A stretch of DNA of 64,000 bases from an uncultured Bacteroidota bacterium. Its GTDB lineage: Bacteria; Bacteroidota; Bacteroidia; Bacteroidales; P3. The notes under the pieces were generated by a model. That model had not been told where the DNA came from and searched no databases. It worked only from the letters and a program-made list of their open reading frames with translations. The stretch covers positions 62,001 through 126,000 of the forward strand of contig CACYSB010000012.1 of assembly GCA_902777005.1 (NCBI GenBank), written 5' to 3'. The translations under genes were made by a program, and so were the position numbers. This document shows, in pieces, positions 28,201 to 35,574 of this stretch. Within the stretch, counting starts at the first letter, position 1; the number at the start of each line of letters is the position of its first letter.

Positions 28201-28539
28201 GACGCTAATCTTCTTGCCGATGTCTTCCTTGGTGATGCCGAGGTTCTTTTCCACACCCAGCTCAACAGGCAGACCATGGGTATCCCAGCCGGCCTTGCGA
28301 TCTACGAAGTAACCCTTCTGGGCCTTATAGCGACAGAAGACATCCTTGATGGTACGAGCCATCACGTGGTGTATGCCGGGCTTGCCGTTGGCACTCGGGG
28401 GACCGTCGTAGAACACATATGCGGGATGCCCCTCGGCCAACTTCTGGCCCTTCTCAAATGTTTCATTCTCTTCCCAGTAGCGGCGCACATCCTGGCCAAT
28501 CTGGGTCAAATTAAGTTGCTTATACTCGTTGTATTTCAT
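25216..28539 (-). CDS. ileS: Isoleucyl-tRNA synthetase
   Basis: Charges tRNA-Ile and edits misactivated valine. The 1107-residue protein has the class I HIGH-type motif in GKPGIHHVMART, the editing domain (TTPWTLPSNTALCVG, EDGTGIVHIAPTFGADD), and KMSKS as NKMSKRLGNAVDPF. An anticodon-binding helical region and a long C-terminal extension follow, as in eukaryote-like IleS forms found in many Bacteroidota. The eukaryote-like class is often mupirocin-tolerant, but this is not established here. It leads a co-directional run of genes down to 17360. Confidence 0.96.
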   Translation of the reverse strand: MKYNEYKQLNLTQIGQDVRRYWEENETFEKGQKLAEGHPAYVFYDGPPSANGKPGIHHVMARTIKDVFCRYKAQKGYFVDRKAGWDTHGLPVELGVEKNLGITKEDIGKKISVDDYNRACREEVMKYKELWDELTRVMGYWVDLKNPYITFNNEYIETLWFLLKKLYDKGLLYKGYTIQPYSPAAGTGLSSHELNMPGCYRDVKDTTCVAMFKICGQIDTYAIAWTTTPWTLPSNTALCVGPNIDYVTIETTHPYKETPCRIIMAKALVGSMFPEGKCPEYKIVSECKGTALEGLRYEQLIPWVKPTEVSDKGSFRIILGDYVTTEDGTGIVHIAPTFGADDARVAKKAGIGDLLLFDRDGKQLPMVDKQGRFAPIENLDPEWVKANMNTELYGQYAGKFVKNAYDPTKGEKDMSLDVELVIMLKEQGKLFKSEKHTHSYPHCWRTDKPVLYYPLDSWFIRTTALKDRMIELNKTINWKPEATGSGRFGNWLENIVDWNLSRSRYWGTPLPIWRTEDGKEEKCIGSVKELSAEIEKAVKAGLMASNPYAGDYKDFDLHRPYIDNVILVSDSGKPMRREPDLIDVWFDSGAMPYAQVHYMGGELKPTEFPADFIAEGVDQTRGWFYTLHAIGTMCFDSVAFKNVISNGLVLDKNGNKMSKRLGNAVDPFETLGKYGPDATRWYMITNSQPWDNLKFDVEGVDEVRRKLFGTLYNTYSFFALYANLDGFDYSQKDIDIKDRPEIDRWILSELNTLVKTVGDAMEDYEPTRAGRAIGTFVDAFLSNWYVRLCRRRFWKGEMTADKVSAYQTLYTCLETLSRLMAPIAPFFSERMFLDLNSVTHRFAVESVHHLGFPEYHAEMVDKALEERMQLAQKVCSMVLGLRKKSNLRVRQPLQKIVIPVRDENMRAQIEKVQHLICSELNVKEVEFLAADNDLLVKKIKPNFKTLGPRYGKVMKALGAAIMVFSQQQINALESEGYCVVSVDGQDCEVLLSDVEIATQDIPGWVVANDGNLTVALDIQLTQELIDEGIARELVNRIQNIRKEQFDVTDRIVVELQSGEWDSAINTHCDYICTETLCTSLTLVPELKDGTPIELLDGQNTVVSIKKA

Positions 28540-28561
28540 ATACTATATTATTACACAACCA

Positions 28562-28583
28562 CTTGTCGGCATTTTCCGACAAG
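28562..28583 (-). other. 5' leader hairpin of ileS
   Basis: A perfect 8-bp stem (28562-28569 with 28576-28583) with a 6-nt loop begins within a few bases of the predicted transcription start. It has no T-tract. It could stabilise the mRNA end or affect translation; no T-box features are visible. Confidence 0.45.
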
Positions 28584-28594
28584 ATTATAGAAAG

Positions 28595-28602
28595 CAAAAA
28601 TA
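28595..28602 (-). promoter_or_regulatory. -7 box for ileS
   Basis: Minus-strand TATTTTTG followed by GC, 56 nt upstream of the ileS ATG. Confidence 0.6.
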
Positions 28603-28642
28603 CAAAAATATTACGATATATAAAAAAGAAAGTGCAACATAT

Positions 28643-28675
28643 AAAAAAACTCAACCGCAGAAAACTGCGGTTGAG
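28643..28675 (-). terminator. Rho-independent terminator of rpmG-DUF4295
   Basis: On the minus strand an 11-bp perfect stem (28650-28660 with 28665-28675) with a 4-nt loop is followed by seven T. It lies 44 nt after the DUF4295 stop. Confidence 0.9.
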
Positions 28676-28719
28676 GCCAAAACAAAAGCGTATGAAAAAA
28701 AAATTACTTCTTTGCTTTT

Positions 28720-28875
28720 TTATTTCTTGCTCAAGTATTCCTTCACGTTATCGGAAGCAACAATCTCCTCTTTGAACATGTAGGCGCCGGTCTTCTCGGA
28801 GCGGACCATGCGGATAACCTTTGCAAAACTCTTACCGGTAGAGGTTTTAAGGGTAGCAACAACTTTTTTTGCCAT
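28720..28875 (-). CDS. DUF4295 small basic protein, ribosome-operon associated
   Basis: This gene encodes 51 residues: MAKKVVATLKTSTGKSFAKV, then IRMVRSEKTGAYMFKEEIV, ending VKEYLSKK. It matches DUF4295, a short lysine-rich family found next to rpmB/rpmG in Bacteroidota and probably a ribosome-associated protein, though its function is not known to me. It follows rpmG by 17 nt and ends 44 nt before a strong terminator. Confidence 0.88.
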   Translation of the reverse strand: MAKKVVATLKTSTGKSFAKVIRMVRSEKTGAYMFKEEIVASDNVKEYLSKK

Positions 28876-28892
28876 AGTCTAATTCTCCTATT

Positions 28893-29081
28893 TTACTTGA
28901 TTTCTTTGTGAACGGTGACCTTCTTCAAGAAGGGGTTGTACTTCTTAAGCTCCAGACGCTCCGGAGTATTCTTCTTGTTCTTGGTGGTGATGTAACGGCT
29001 CATGCCGGGAACACCGCTGTTCTTCTGCTCGGTGCATTCGAGGATAACCTGCACACGTGCGTCTTTATTTTTCTTTGCCAT
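28893..29081 (-). CDS. rpmG: 50S ribosomal protein L33
   Basis: bL33 of 62 residues: [20 protein letters not shown] with [20 protein letters not shown] near the C-terminus. Only one cysteine is present, so this is the zinc-free (C-minus) form. It is the first gene of a two-gene operon with DUF4295. rpmB, which commonly precedes rpmG in this phylum, is not upstream here; the promoter at 29169-29176 lies there instead. Confidence 0.95.
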   Translation of the reverse strand: MAKKNKDARVQVILECTEQKNSGVPGMSRYITTKNKKNTPERLELKKYNPFLKKVTVHKEIK

Positions 29082-29168
29082 GACTGATATTGTTTTTCTT
29101 CGTTACTTGATTGATATCCAAAACGAAAAGAGCATCAACAATTCACTTTTGGGTACTCAAATCGGCTG

Positions 29169-29176
29169 CAAAGATA
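29169..29176 (-). promoter_or_regulatory. -7 box for rpmG-DUF4295
   Basis: Minus-strand TATCTTTG followed by GCA, 88 nt upstream of rpmG. Confidence 0.7.
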
Positions 29177-29241
29177 CAACCTTTTTTCATACTGGCAAAA
29201 TTTTTTTCATTTTCACCATAAAATATTTCATGCTCATCTCA

Positions 29242-30603
29242 TCAGGCAAAAAGGGCGCGGAAGGCTTCCTCGATGACGCTGACTGGCACTATCTCGATGC
29301 CATAGCGTTTGGTGTCTATGGAGCGAACGTTGTATTTAGAGATGAATATCTTCTCAAAGCCCAGCCTGTCGGCCTCGGCTATGCGCTGCTCCACACGGCT
29401 CACAGGCCGCACTTCACCGCTCAAGCCCAACTCGGCGGCAAAGCAGTAACGCGGCGACACCGGTATGTCGACGTTGGACGACAGCACCGAGCAGGCCACA
29501 GCCAAGTCTATCGCCGGGTCGTTTACCTTAATGCCGCCGGCGATATTGAGGAACACATCCTTGGCGCCGAGCTTGAAGCCACAACGCTTCTCCAGCACCG
29601 CCAGCAACATACTCAGCCTACGCATGTCGAAGCCGTTGGCATTGCGCTGCGGTGTGCCGTAGACGGCACTGCTCACGAGACTCTGCACCTCGATGAACAT
29701 AGGCCTGGCGCCCTCCAGCGTAGCGGCAACGGCGGCGCCGCTCAACGTCTCGTCGCGCTGGCTCAGCAGGAACTCGCTGGGGTTTGGCACCTCGCGCAAC
29801 CCGTTGCCCTGCATCTCGAAGATACCTATCTCGGCAGTGCTGCCGAAACGGTTCTTCAACGCACGCAGTATGCGGTAGCCGTAGTTACGGTCGCCCTCGA
29901 ACTGCAGCACGGCGTCCACGATATGCTCCATCACCTTGGGGCCGGCCAGCGTGCCGTCCTTAGTGATATGGCCTATCAGCAGCACCGGAACACCGGTCTG
30001 CTTAGCATAGTGCTGGAACTCAGACGTGCACTGCCTAATCTGGCTTACACTTCCGGCCGGAGAGTCAATATCTTCGGTCGTGATTGTCTGTATCGAGTCC
30101 ACTATCAGCAATTCAGGCTTCACAGCATCCACATGCTCGAATATCCGTTGCGTAACCGTCTCGCTTACCACATACAGCTCGCACTGGCTCTCGCCTATAC
30201 GGTCGGCGCGCATCTTTATCTGCTGCTCGCTTTCCTCGCCGCTCACATACAGCAGCCTGCGGTCGTTGACAGCCAGAGCCATCTGCAACAGCAGTGTACT
30301 CTTGCCTATGCCGGGCTCGCCGCCGAGCAACAGCAGGCTGCCTGGCACTATTCCACCACCGAGCACGCGGTCAAACTCGCCGCAGTGCGTCGGTATGCGC
30401 TTCGTATCGCTGTAGCTCACCTCCTGTATCCTCTTCGGCACCGACAGCCCCGACAACTTCTCTTTTCCAATACCTGATTTCTCATTTTTCACCACCTCCT
30501 CGGCGAAGGTACCGAATTTGCCACACTCCGGGCAACGCCCCAGCCATGAGCTGCTCTGGTAGCCGCACTCCTGGCAAAAATAGTATGTCCTTGCTTTAGC
30601 CAT
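29242..30603 (-). CDS. radA: DNA repair protein RadA
   Basis: RadA is a RecA-related hexameric helicase that extends recombination branches. The 453-residue protein has the N-terminal zinc finger (CQECGYQSSSWLGRCPECG, residues 10-28), Walker A GGEPGIGKSTLLLQ near 90, the RadA-specific KNRFG motif (LKNRFGSTAEIGIF) and a Lon-protease-like C-terminal domain. I chose the ATG at 30603, which starts 2 nt after the upstream gene's stop; a TTG two codons earlier would overlap it. It forms an operon with the U32 gene. Confidence 0.96.
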   Translation of the reverse strand: MAKARTYYFCQECGYQSSSWLGRCPECGKFGTFAEEVVKNEKSGIGKEKLSGLSVPKRIQEVSYSDTKRIPTHCGEFDRVLGGGIVPGSLLLLGGEPGIGKSTLLLQMALAVNDRRLLYVSGEESEQQIKMRADRIGESQCELYVVSETVTQRIFEHVDAVKPELLIVDSIQTITTEDIDSPAGSVSQIRQCTSEFQHYAKQTGVPVLLIGHITKDGTLAGPKVMEHIVDAVLQFEGDRNYGYRILRALKNRFGSTAEIGIFEMQGNGLREVPNPSEFLLSQRDETLSGAAVAATLEGARPMFIEVQSLVSSAVYGTPQRNANGFDMRRLSMLLAVLEKRCGFKLGAKDVFLNIAGGIKVNDPAIDLAVACSVLSSNVDIPVSPRYCFAAELGLSGEVRPVSRVEQRIAEADRLGFEKIFISKYNVRSIDTKRYGIEIVPVSVIEEAFRALFA

Positions 30604-30605
30604 AA

Positions 30606-31853
30606 TCAAAACTCGTCAATCACTTTATCCACACGGTAGACCTTGTCGCCGCGGTGCAGTGTCTCGCTGGCCTTGATGCTGAAGCAGTCGCCCTGATGCA
30701 CCTCCGGCACGGGGTCGCGGTCGGTGCGCAGTTCCTCCACCGTGGCGCGGTAGACGCCGGTGGTCTCTCCGGTAACCATCACCTCGTCGCCCACCCGCAG
30801 CGTCTCGGCGGTCTGCAGCTGCACCTCGGCGACGCCGATCCGGCCAAACCAGTTCTTCACAGGCCCCAGGTACACCTTGTTCTCGGTGGCCTGGCTGCCG
30901 TAGCGCTCACTCCATTCGCCCAGCCTGCGGCCCAGGTAATATCCATCCCAGAAGCCACGGTTGAACACTGTGGCCAGCCGCTGCATCCAGCCCTCAATCT
31001 TCTCTTTCGAATAGCTGCCGTCGGCAATGGCCTCCACAGCCTCGCGGTAACACTCGGTGACCGTCCGCACATAGTCGGCACTCCTCCCCCGCCCTTCTAT
31101 CTTGAGCACGCGCACCCCGGCTTTTACCACCTTGTCCAGGAAGCCTATGGTGCATAGGTCCTTGGGCGACATGATGTATTCGTTGTCTATCTCCAGCTCC
31201 AGGTCACTCTCCTTGTCCTTGACGATGTAGCCGCGGCGGCACAGCTGGAGACAGGCACCGCGGTTGGCAGAGTAGTTGTAGTTGTCGAGCGAGAGGTAGC
31301 ATTTGCCGCTGACACTCATGCAGAGGGCGCCGTGGGCGAACACCTCCACCTGCACCAGATCCCCTTTGGGGCCGCGCAGGTCGTTGTCCTTGATAAACTG
31401 CGTAATCTCCGCCACCTGCCGCAACGGCAGCTCGCGGGCAGTGACTATCACGTCGGCAAACTGTGCGTAGTAGCGCACAGCCTCCACGTTGCTCACATTG
31501 CACTGCGTCGATATATGCACCTCCACGCCCACGCTGTTGGCGTAGGTAATGACAGCCATATCACTGGCTATCACGGCGCTCACGCCGGCCTCTTTGGCGG
31601 CATCCACCAAGGCGTGCATCTCCTCTATTTCATTATTATATATTATAGTATTTACCGTAAGGTAGGTGCGCACCCCTGCCGCGTGGGCAATCTCACATAT
31701 GCGCCCGAGATCCTCGACGGTAAAGTTGGCCGCCGAACGCGACCGCATGTTGAGCTTGCCAACACCGAAATACACTGCATTGGCACCGCCCTGTATGGCC
31801 GCCTGCAGACTCTCGTAAGAGCCCACCGGCGACATTATCTCAATCTTCTGCAT
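30606..31853 (-). CDS. U32-family protein, probable RNA hydroxylation factor
   Basis: The 415-residue protein matches the peptidase U32 family: MSPVGSYESLQAAIQGGANAV at the start, and the signature EVFAHGALCMSVSGKC near residue 165 with later cysteines (GACLQLCRRGY) that in relatives bind an iron-sulfur cluster. Characterised relatives (TrhP, RlhA, UbiU/V) hydroxylate tRNA, rRNA or ubiquinone precursors rather than act as proteases. Size and single-domain layout are closest to the tRNA hydroxylation type (TrhP-like), but I cannot decide. It starts 12 nt after the esterase stop. Confidence 0.88.
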   Translation of the reverse strand: MQKIEIMSPVGSYESLQAAIQGGANAVYFGVGKLNMRSRSAANFTVEDLGRICEIAHAAGVRTYLTVNTIIYNNEIEEMHALVDAAKEAGVSAVIASDMAVITYANSVGVEVHISTQCNVSNVEAVRYYAQFADVIVTARELPLRQVAEITQFIKDNDLRGPKGDLVQVEVFAHGALCMSVSGKCYLSLDNYNYSANRGACLQLCRRGYIVKDKESDLELEIDNEYIMSPKDLCTIGFLDKVVKAGVRVLKIEGRGRSADYVRTVTECYREAVEAIADGSYSKEKIEGWMQRLATVFNRGFWDGYYLGRRLGEWSERYGSQATENKVYLGPVKNWFGRIGVAEVQLQTAETLRVGDEVMVTGETTGVYRATVEELRTDRDPVPEVHQGDCFSIKASETLHRGDKVYRVDKVIDEF

Positions 31854-31865
31854 ACCTTGTCTTTG

Positions 31866-32792
31866 TTACCTCCCCTGTCCGTAAAGCTCCATCACAGTCA
31901 TATTCGTCGACTTGGTGGGCACCAGCTTGCTGTCGGTCATGGTGGCATCTAGCGAGGACACACGCCCCGCCAGCACCTGGTCGACGAAGGCGCAGAAGAG
32001 GTCCACACTCCCCGGCAGCCAGCTGGCCACCTCGTGGCCTATGCCCTCGAAGCGCACTATCCAGCAGGGGTAGCCCGCCTTGGTCATCTGCTTGGCCACA
32101 ACGTCGCCACCGTAAAGGGCGTGACTCAGCACCTTGGGAAACTTCTTGTAGTTCACTATCCGGTCCTCGGTGCCATGCATGATCATCGTCGGCGCCGGCG
32201 CGGTGTTCCATTCCGGCTTTCCCTTGCACATCAGGCCGCCGGCATAGGGCACCACGGCCACAGGCTTCCACCCTTCGGGAAGGGCCGCCGCCTGCGGCAT
32301 GCCGTTGGCGCGGCAGTAGTCGGTCTGCAGCACCGTAATGGAGCCCGCCGAACTGCCGGTAAGCACCACGCGCTGCGGGCTGACGCCTATCTCAGCGGCA
32401 TGCTCCACCACCCACGCGCACACAGCAGCGCAGTCCTCGACGGCTATGTCGATGCACCACTGGAAGAGCGTCTGGAAGCCCGAGAGCTTGGCATACTTGG
32501 CAATCATGGCGCTGTCTTTCAAGCCCAGACGGTAGTCGGGGCTCACCACGGTGAAACCGCGTTCGGTGAGCACCTGGGCCACCCTGCGCTGGTATTCGTT
32601 GTCGCGCTCGCCAATGGCGAAGCCGCCCCCGAAGAGGGCCACCACGCAAGCCGAGTCGGGCCGCGGCGTGGCCGGACGCCACACGTCGAGCCTCAGCGCC
32701 GAGTCGCGCTCAGCGAACACATAAGTCCTCTTATTGTCCTGCGCCTGCGCGGCAACAGATGCCAGCAGCAGTAGTATAAATAGCCTTTTCAT
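31866..32792 (-). CDS. Secreted alpha/beta-hydrolase (esterase-like)
   Basis: The 308-residue product has a signal peptide (MKRLFILLLLASVAAQAQ) and the alpha/beta-hydrolase fold of the BD-FAE/carboxylesterase type: oxyanion loop ALFGGGFAIGE, nucleophile elbow TGSSAGS, catalytic Asp in HGTEDRIV and His in GIGHEVA. It probably cleaves ester-linked acyl groups in the periplasm; the substrate is unknown. A 24-residue C-terminal tail follows the last helix. It starts 2 nt after the lipoprotein gene stop, so they form an operon continuing to the U32 gene and radA. Confidence 0.86.
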   Translation of the reverse strand: MKRLFILLLLASVAAQAQDNKRTYVFAERDSALRLDVWRPATPRPDSACVVALFGGGFAIGERDNEYQRRVAQVLTERGFTVVSPDYRLGLKDSAMIAKYAKLSGFQTLFQWCIDIAVEDCAAVCAWVVEHAAEIGVSPQRVVLTGSSAGSITVLQTDYCRANGMPQAAALPEGWKPVAVVPYAGGLMCKGKPEWNTAPAPTMIMHGTEDRIVNYKKFPKVLSHALYGGDVVAKQMTKAGYPCWIVRFEGIGHEVASWLPGSVDLFCAFVDQVLAGRVSSLDATMTDSKLVPTKSTNMTVMELYGQGR

Positions 32793-32794
32793 AA

Positions 32795-33544
32795 TCAGAA
32801 TGTCAGTTGAATACCGGTACCGACAGTGAACCAGTCGTTGATAAAGGTGTCCGACTCGCTCTTGCCGTCATCCAGATCGCTCATCCACGAAAAGCCAACC
32901 CGGGTGACCCACTTCACATGCTCACTGCCGAGGGTCAACTGCATCTGCGGCTCAAGCAGCAGGTTGGTGGTGCGATAGGCATCGTAACGATAGGTGATGT
33001 TATCACCTCTTGTGGTAACATTCTTCGACTCGAAGTCAGGCATATAGCCGCCCACCTTCAGGCCAAAAGCTGCGCCGAAGTGGACAGCCCCGATGTCGTG
33101 CCAGCCGATGTTCACCTGGCCATAGGGCAGCATGAAGTGTCCCGAGTAGGAATGACTGGTGTTGCTGCTGGAGCCTTCCTCTTTTTCCTTGTCGGGCTTA
33201 CTGTTACGCCAGATGGCGCCGTAGCCGAAACCGGCATAGCCCTCGACGACGAAATGGTCGCTCAGCGGGAAATAGACGCCCGGGGCGGCATGCACGTATG
33301 CGTTGTCGCCGCCGTAGTTGGCGTGCACCTGCCCTGACAGCCAGTCGGTGATGCCCACCGTTCCGGTAGCATTCATGTTCATGGCATCGGGCAGAAGCCA
33401 TGCCGACAGGCTCATGTCGGCTGACACGCGGACGTCGCCCTTGTGGTTGATCAACGGCACGTCGACCGACTGGGCATGATAAATCGGGCTCACGCAGGAA
33501 GCGAGAAGCGGCAGCGCAGCCAAAAGAATAATGACCTTCTTCAT
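32795..33544 (-). CDS. Outer-membrane beta-barrel lipoprotein, unknown function
   Basis: The 249-residue product has a lipoprotein signal (MKKVIILLAALPLLASC; lipobox LLAS-Cys17). The mature part is built of amphipathic beta strands (FVVEGYAGFGYGAIW, VHFGAAFGLKVGGY, WVTRVGFSWMSDL) and ends TVGTGIQLTF with a terminal Phe typical of barrels. A Ser-rich acidic loop (KEKEEGSSSNTSHS) lies mid-protein. I do not recognise a named family. It is first in a co-directional run with the esterase, U32 and radA genes, and diverges from DUF819. Confidence 0.72.
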   Translation of the reverse strand: MKKVIILLAALPLLASCVSPIYHAQSVDVPLINHKGDVRVSADMSLSAWLLPDAMNMNATGTVGITDWLSGQVHANYGGDNAYVHAAPGVYFPLSDHFVVEGYAGFGYGAIWRNSKPDKEKEEGSSSNTSHSYSGHFMLPYGQVNIGWHDIGAVHFGAAFGLKVGGYMPDFESKNVTTRGDNITYRYDAYRTTNLLLEPQMQLTLGSEHVKWVTRVGFSWMSDLDDGKSESDTFINDWFTVGTGIQLTF

Positions 33545-33650
33545 TTATATTATATATTTTACAATGTTATAACGCAGAGGGTCCTTCATTATTGTGCAGA
33601 GGATAACAATTCCCGGTGGGAGAAAACCTCTACGGGGTATCCACCCAATA

Positions 33651-33791
33651 GCCTCCTCCACGTACCCTCTCCGACTCCGCCCCGTCTGTTCTACGGTTGT
33701 TCACCGGTTGTTTAACGGTTATAAACCGTTAAACAACCGGTGAACAACCGTTAAAAATACGGAGAGGATACGGAGGAGAGGCAGAGAGGAG
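33651..33791. repeat. Palindromic intergenic element, copy B (complete)
   Basis: The core is a perfect 27-bp inverted repeat, 33694-33720 with 33724-33750, around a 3-nt ATA loop; each arm contains CGGTTGTTCACCGGTTGTTT or its complement. Outer arms are C-rich on the left (GTACCCTCTCCGACTCCG) and G-rich on the right (TACGGAGAGGATACGGAGG). It lies between divergent genes, ending 35 nt before the DUF819 -7 box. Confidence 0.88.
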
Positions 33792-33825
33792 ACGAAAAAA
33801 ATTTGGCCGGATTGGGGAAAAGTCA

Positions 33826-33833
33826 TATCTTTG
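33826..33833 (+). promoter_or_regulatory. -7 box for the DUF819 gene
   Basis: TATCTTTG followed by CAA. The first ATG of the gene (33843) begins only 10 nt after this box, so the transcript may be leaderless or nearly so. Confidence 0.7.
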
Positions 33834-33842
33834 CAACACAAA

Positions 33843-35012
33843 ATGAATACGATTGTCACCATAATATACCTTCTCGGCGTCCCTTTGCTGGTGATGCAAC
33901 TCGCCAAACGCTGGACATGGATTGACAAGGTGAGCCCTATGTCGGTGCTGTATGTCATTGGTCTGGCCACGGCCAACCTCATACCGGCCGACAACGGCGT
34001 GTTCAACATCGACGCCGACATCAACACTCTCTTTGGCAATATCGCCGTGCCGCTCGCCATCCCGCTGATGCTCATGGGCTGCGACACAAAAGGCTGGCAA
34101 GTTGGCAAGGCGCTCAAGGTCTTCCTCACGGGGCTTGCCTCGGTGCTGATAGTCACGGTCATTGGCTTCTTCCTCTTCATGCCTGCCAACCATTCACCCG
34201 AGAGCTACCGGGGCTTTGCGCAGGTGTGCGCTGTGGCCACGGGCATCTACACCGGCGGCATCCCCAACATGGGGGCCATCAAGCAGGCTGTCGGCATGCC
34301 GGCAGAGACCTACCTCTACCTCTCCAGCTACGACCTTATAGTCACCGGCATCTATCTGGTATTCATCATACTGTTCGGCAAGACGGTGTTCCGCCGACTG
34401 CTGCCCGCCAGCATCGAACACGACGCCGTGCAAGGCGAGGCCACGAAGGAGGGTAAGGCAAACCCATTCGACCGCAGCCACCGCAAGGCCACGCTGCTGG
34501 CCATAGCCATCACGCTGCTGATAGCTGCCGTCTCGTATGGCGTGTCGCTGCTGGCCTCGGCCGACGGAAGCCCCAACATGACAGTGCTGATACTTCTGCT
34601 CACCACGCTGGCCATCGCCGCCTCATTCCTGCCGCCGATGAAACGCCAGCAACACTCGTTCGACCTGGGGCTATACTGTGTCTACGTCTTCTGCCTGTCG
34701 ATAGCCACCGCCTGCGATGTGCGCGAGATGGACCTTGCTGGCAGCCTGCCGATACTCTACTATCTGGGCTTCATCATCTTCGGCTCGCTGGTGCTGCAGG
34801 TGCTATTCGCACGCCTGCTGAAGATAGACGGTGACTCGGTGATGGTCTGCTCGGTGGCGCTCATCAATTCGCCACCCTTCGTGCCGCTCGCGGCCGCGCT
34901 GCTGAACAACAAAAACATTGTCATACTGGGTATCACCGTCGGACTGCTGGGCTACATGCTGGGCAATTACCTCGGCATAGGCCTTTATCACCTGTTGCTC
35001 GCGTTGGTATGA
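33843..35012 (+). CDS. DUF819-family membrane transporter
   Basis: A 389-residue inner-membrane protein with about 11 hydrophobic helices. Blocks typical of DUF819 (YjcL-like) proteins include the first helix IVTIIYLLGVPLLVMQLA, NIAVPLAIPLMLMGCD, and TGIYTGGIPNMGAIKQAVG. The family shares features with sodium-linked carriers, but its substrate is not known to me. The ATG at 33843 is preferred over the TTG at 33831, which is part of the -7 box. The gene is monocistronic, with a palindromic element just upstream. Confidence 0.88.
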   Translation: MNTIVTIIYLLGVPLLVMQLAKRWTWIDKVSPMSVLYVIGLATANLIPADNGVFNIDADINTLFGNIAVPLAIPLMLMGCDTKGWQVGKALKVFLTGLASVLIVTVIGFFLFMPANHSPESYRGFAQVCAVATGIYTGGIPNMGAIKQAVGMPAETYLYLSSYDLIVTGIYLVFIILFGKTVFRRLLPASIEHDAVQGEATKEGKANPFDRSHRKATLLAIAITLLIAAVSYGVSLLASADGSPNMTVLILLLTTLAIAASFLPPMKRQQHSFDLGLYCVYVFCLSIATACDVREMDLAGSLPILYYLGFIIFGSLVLQVLFARLLKIDGDSVMVCSVALINSPPFVPLAAALLNNKNIVILGITVGLLGYMLGNYLGIGLYHLLLALV

Positions 35013-35055
35013 GAAAGAAATACAAATATTTTTTTGCCAGAATGAAAAAAGTTCG

Positions 35056-35063
35056 TATCTTTG
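35056..35063 (+). promoter_or_regulatory. -7 box for rpmE2
   Basis: TATCTTTG followed by CAG, 74 nt upstream of the rpmE2 start. Confidence 0.75.
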
Positions 35064-35136
35064 CAGCACGAAAAAAGTAAACGGAATATAAACAATCGTC
35101 TGACAATCAACGGGTCAGACGGCAAAAAGTAAAGAA

Positions 35137-35400
35137 ATGAAAAAAGGAATCCATCCCGAAAACTACCGCCTCGTGGTGTTCAAAGACATGTCGAACGACA
35201 ACATGATCCTCACGAAGAGCTGCGCCAACACCAAAGAGACCGTGGTCTATACCGACGGCAAAGAGTACCCCGTGGTGAAACTTGAGATTTCGAACACGTC
35301 GCACCCCTTCTTCACTGGCAAGCTGAAGCTCGTCGATACCGCCGGACGCGTCGACAAGTTCATGAACAAGTACAAAAAGTACGCCAAGAAGGCCGAGTAA
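35137..35400 (+). CDS. rpmE2: 50S ribosomal protein L31 type B
   Basis: The 87-residue protein begins MKKGIHPENYRLVVFKDMSN and has the type B block YPVVKLEISNTSHPFFTGK with a basic C-terminal tail (KFMNKYKKYAKKAE). It lacks the CxxC pairs of type A L31 and so does not bind zinc. In many bacteria type B replaces type A under zinc limitation; in Bacteroidota it is often the only copy. It is monocistronic and ends before a hairpin at 35522-35549. Confidence 0.96.
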   Translation: MKKGIHPENYRLVVFKDMSNDNMILTKSCANTKETVVYTDGKEYPVVKLEISNTSHPFFTGKLKLVDTAGRVDKFMNKYKKYAKKAE

Positions 35401-35521
35401 AATCCCCCCGCCTGCGGCGGAAATCTATAAATCCAACAAAATTTAGATTTATGGATTATGCCCGAAGGGCAGGAGAAAAGAAAACAGAAAAAGGTAATTT
35501 GTTTTAGATTTTATGATCTAG

Positions 35522-35549
35522 AAACCCCGCCCTGAAAAGGACGGGGTTT
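35522..35549. terminator. Terminator between convergent rpmE2 and gpx
   Basis: The stem AAACCCCG (35522-35529) with CGGGGTTT (35542-35549), extended by a CC/GG pair, is followed by T on the plus strand and AAA/TTT on the other. It can serve both genes. Confidence 0.8.
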
Positions 35550-35574
35550 TCTACATTTTGATGTGCAGTAGGCA

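Noticed and set aside
28540..28602. T-box leader for ileS
   Set aside because: The leader is about 50 nt with one 8-bp hairpin, far too short and without a terminator.
33719..34193. Minus-strand frames of about 155 codons over the palindromic element
   Set aside because: They run antisense through DUF819 coding sequence and the repeat, and show no protein family.
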